A stretch of DNA of 22,488 bases. Source: SG8-41 sp044867805 (GTDB taxonomy: Bacteria; Pseudomonadota; Gammaproteobacteria; Burkholderiales; SG8-41). The position numbers and the translations under genes are program-made. Positions 21,825-22,488 of this stretch are shown here, in pieces. The stretch's first letter is position 1; each line of letters opens with the position of its first letter. The stretch spans positions 1-22,488 of the forward strand of contig JBIOVQ010000283.1 of NCBI GenBank assembly GCA_044867805.1, in the 5' to 3' direction. A model generated the notes under the pieces. That model made no database searches. It had not been told where the DNA came from and saw nothing but the letters and a program-made list of their open reading frames with translations.

Positions 21825-22488
21825 ATGGCGGAAAAACTCGCGACCCTGACCTTCACCGACGGCACGCCGCCGGTCGATTTTCCGGTCCTGACCGGCAGCG
21901 TCGGACCGGACGTGATCGACGTGCGCGCGCTCTACGCCAAGACCGGCAAGTTCACCTACGACCCCGGCTTCATGTCCACGGCGAGCTGCCGCTCCAGGAT
22001 CACCTACATCGACGGCGACAAGGGGATACTCCAGTACCGCGGCTATCCCATCGAGCAGCTCGCCGAGCACTGCAGCTTCCTGGAAGTCGCATACCTCATC
22101 TGGAACGGCGAGCTCCCCAACAAGAAGCAGCTCGACGAGTTCGTGGACATCGTGACGCATCACACGATGGTGCACGAGCAGCTCGGCCGCTTCTATTCCG
22201 GCTTCCGCCGCGACGCGCACCCGATGGCGGTGCTGTGCGGCGTGGTGGGCGCGCTGTCGGCGTTCTACCATGACTCGATCAACATCCACGACGAGAGGAG
22301 CCGCGAGATCTCGGCGTACCGCCTGATCGCGAAGCTGCCGACGATCACGGCGATGACCTACAAGTACAACACCGGCCAGCCGTTCATGTACCCGAAGAAC
22401 GCGCTGTCGTACGTGGACAACTTCCTCTACATGATGTTCGGCACGCCGTGCGAGGAGTACAAGGCCAGCCCGGTGCTGTCGCGCGCCG
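21825..22488 (+). CDS. gltA: Citrate synthase GltA, 5' part (cut by window end)
   Basis: The first 221 codons of a long-type (hexameric, proteobacterial) citrate synthase. The ATG has GGGGAG seven bases upstream. The N-terminal beta-rich segment with LTFTDGTPPVDFPVLTGS, then FTYDPGFMSTASCRSRITYI, GDKGILQYRGYPIEQLAEH and FRRDAHPMAVLCGVVGAL are typical GltA. The catalytic His/His/Asp region lies beyond the window. It condenses acetyl-CoA with oxaloacetate, and is the second citrate-synthase-type enzyme here besides PrpC. Confidence 0.97.
   Translation, partial: MAEKLATLTFTDGTPPVDFPVLTGSVGPDVIDVRALYAKTGKFTYDPGFMSTASCRSRITYIDGDKGILQYRGYPIEQLAEHCSFLEVAYLIWNGELPNKKQLDEFVDIVTHHTMVHEQLGRFYSGFRRDAHPMAVLCGVVGALSAFYHDSINIHDERSREISAYRLIAKLPTITAMTYKYNTGQPFMYPKNALSYVDNFLYMMFGTPCEEYKASPVLSRA

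Overview
The window is GC-rich, densely coded chromosome, most consistent with a betaproteobacterium. The order sdhC-sdhD-sdhA-sdhB-sdhE-gltA next to a divergent NAD-malate dehydrogenase, a PrpD nearly matching the enterobacterial enzyme along its length, and a five-gene pqqABCDE set all fit that group. The species cannot be told from the sequence. No tRNA, rRNA, CRISPR array, phage or transposase gene was found.

Layout. 1-138: N-terminus of an amidohydrolase (minus), cut by the window edge. 297-4617 (plus): a divergent polysaccharide-deacetylase-family protein, a fumarylacetoacetate-hydrolase-family protein, a LeuA-like acyl-CoA/2-oxo-acid condensing enzyme with its own promoter and a strong terminator, and a substrate-binding-like protein lacking a signal peptide. 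4862-8286 (minus): E1alpha, E1beta and E2 of a 2-oxo acid dehydrogenase complex, without a local E3. 8670-9773 (plus): a luciferase-like flavin monooxygenase. 9776-13014 (minus): pqqABCDE, tightly overlapped from pqqB to pqqE. 13212-16431 (minus): prpC, an isoprenylcysteine-methyltransferase-like membrane protein and prpD (methylcitrate cycle). 16649-17638 (minus): mdh. 17906-22488 (plus): sdhCDAB, sdhE and the start of gltA.

Functionally, the right half is central carbon metabolism: TCA enzymes plus propionyl-CoA oxidation. The left half looks like accessory 2-oxo acid or organic acid catabolism, and PQQ synthesis points to a quinoprotein dehydrogenase elsewhere in the genome.

The most striking non-coding signal is a series of eight or nine intergenic inverted repeats. 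Most have arms that are short tandem arrays of 7-10 nt units (CGCAGATAAA, CGCCAAGA, CGCAAAGG, GTGATTA, ACAGGATTA, CACGGAAT types). They differ in sequence but share one architecture, are sometimes nested inside one another, occupy every gap around the E1/E2 genes, and also lie between sdhA, sdhB, sdhE and gltA. Several genes start right next to an arm with no recognisable Shine-Dalgarno sequence. This repeat system is the best candidate in the window for something poorly described.
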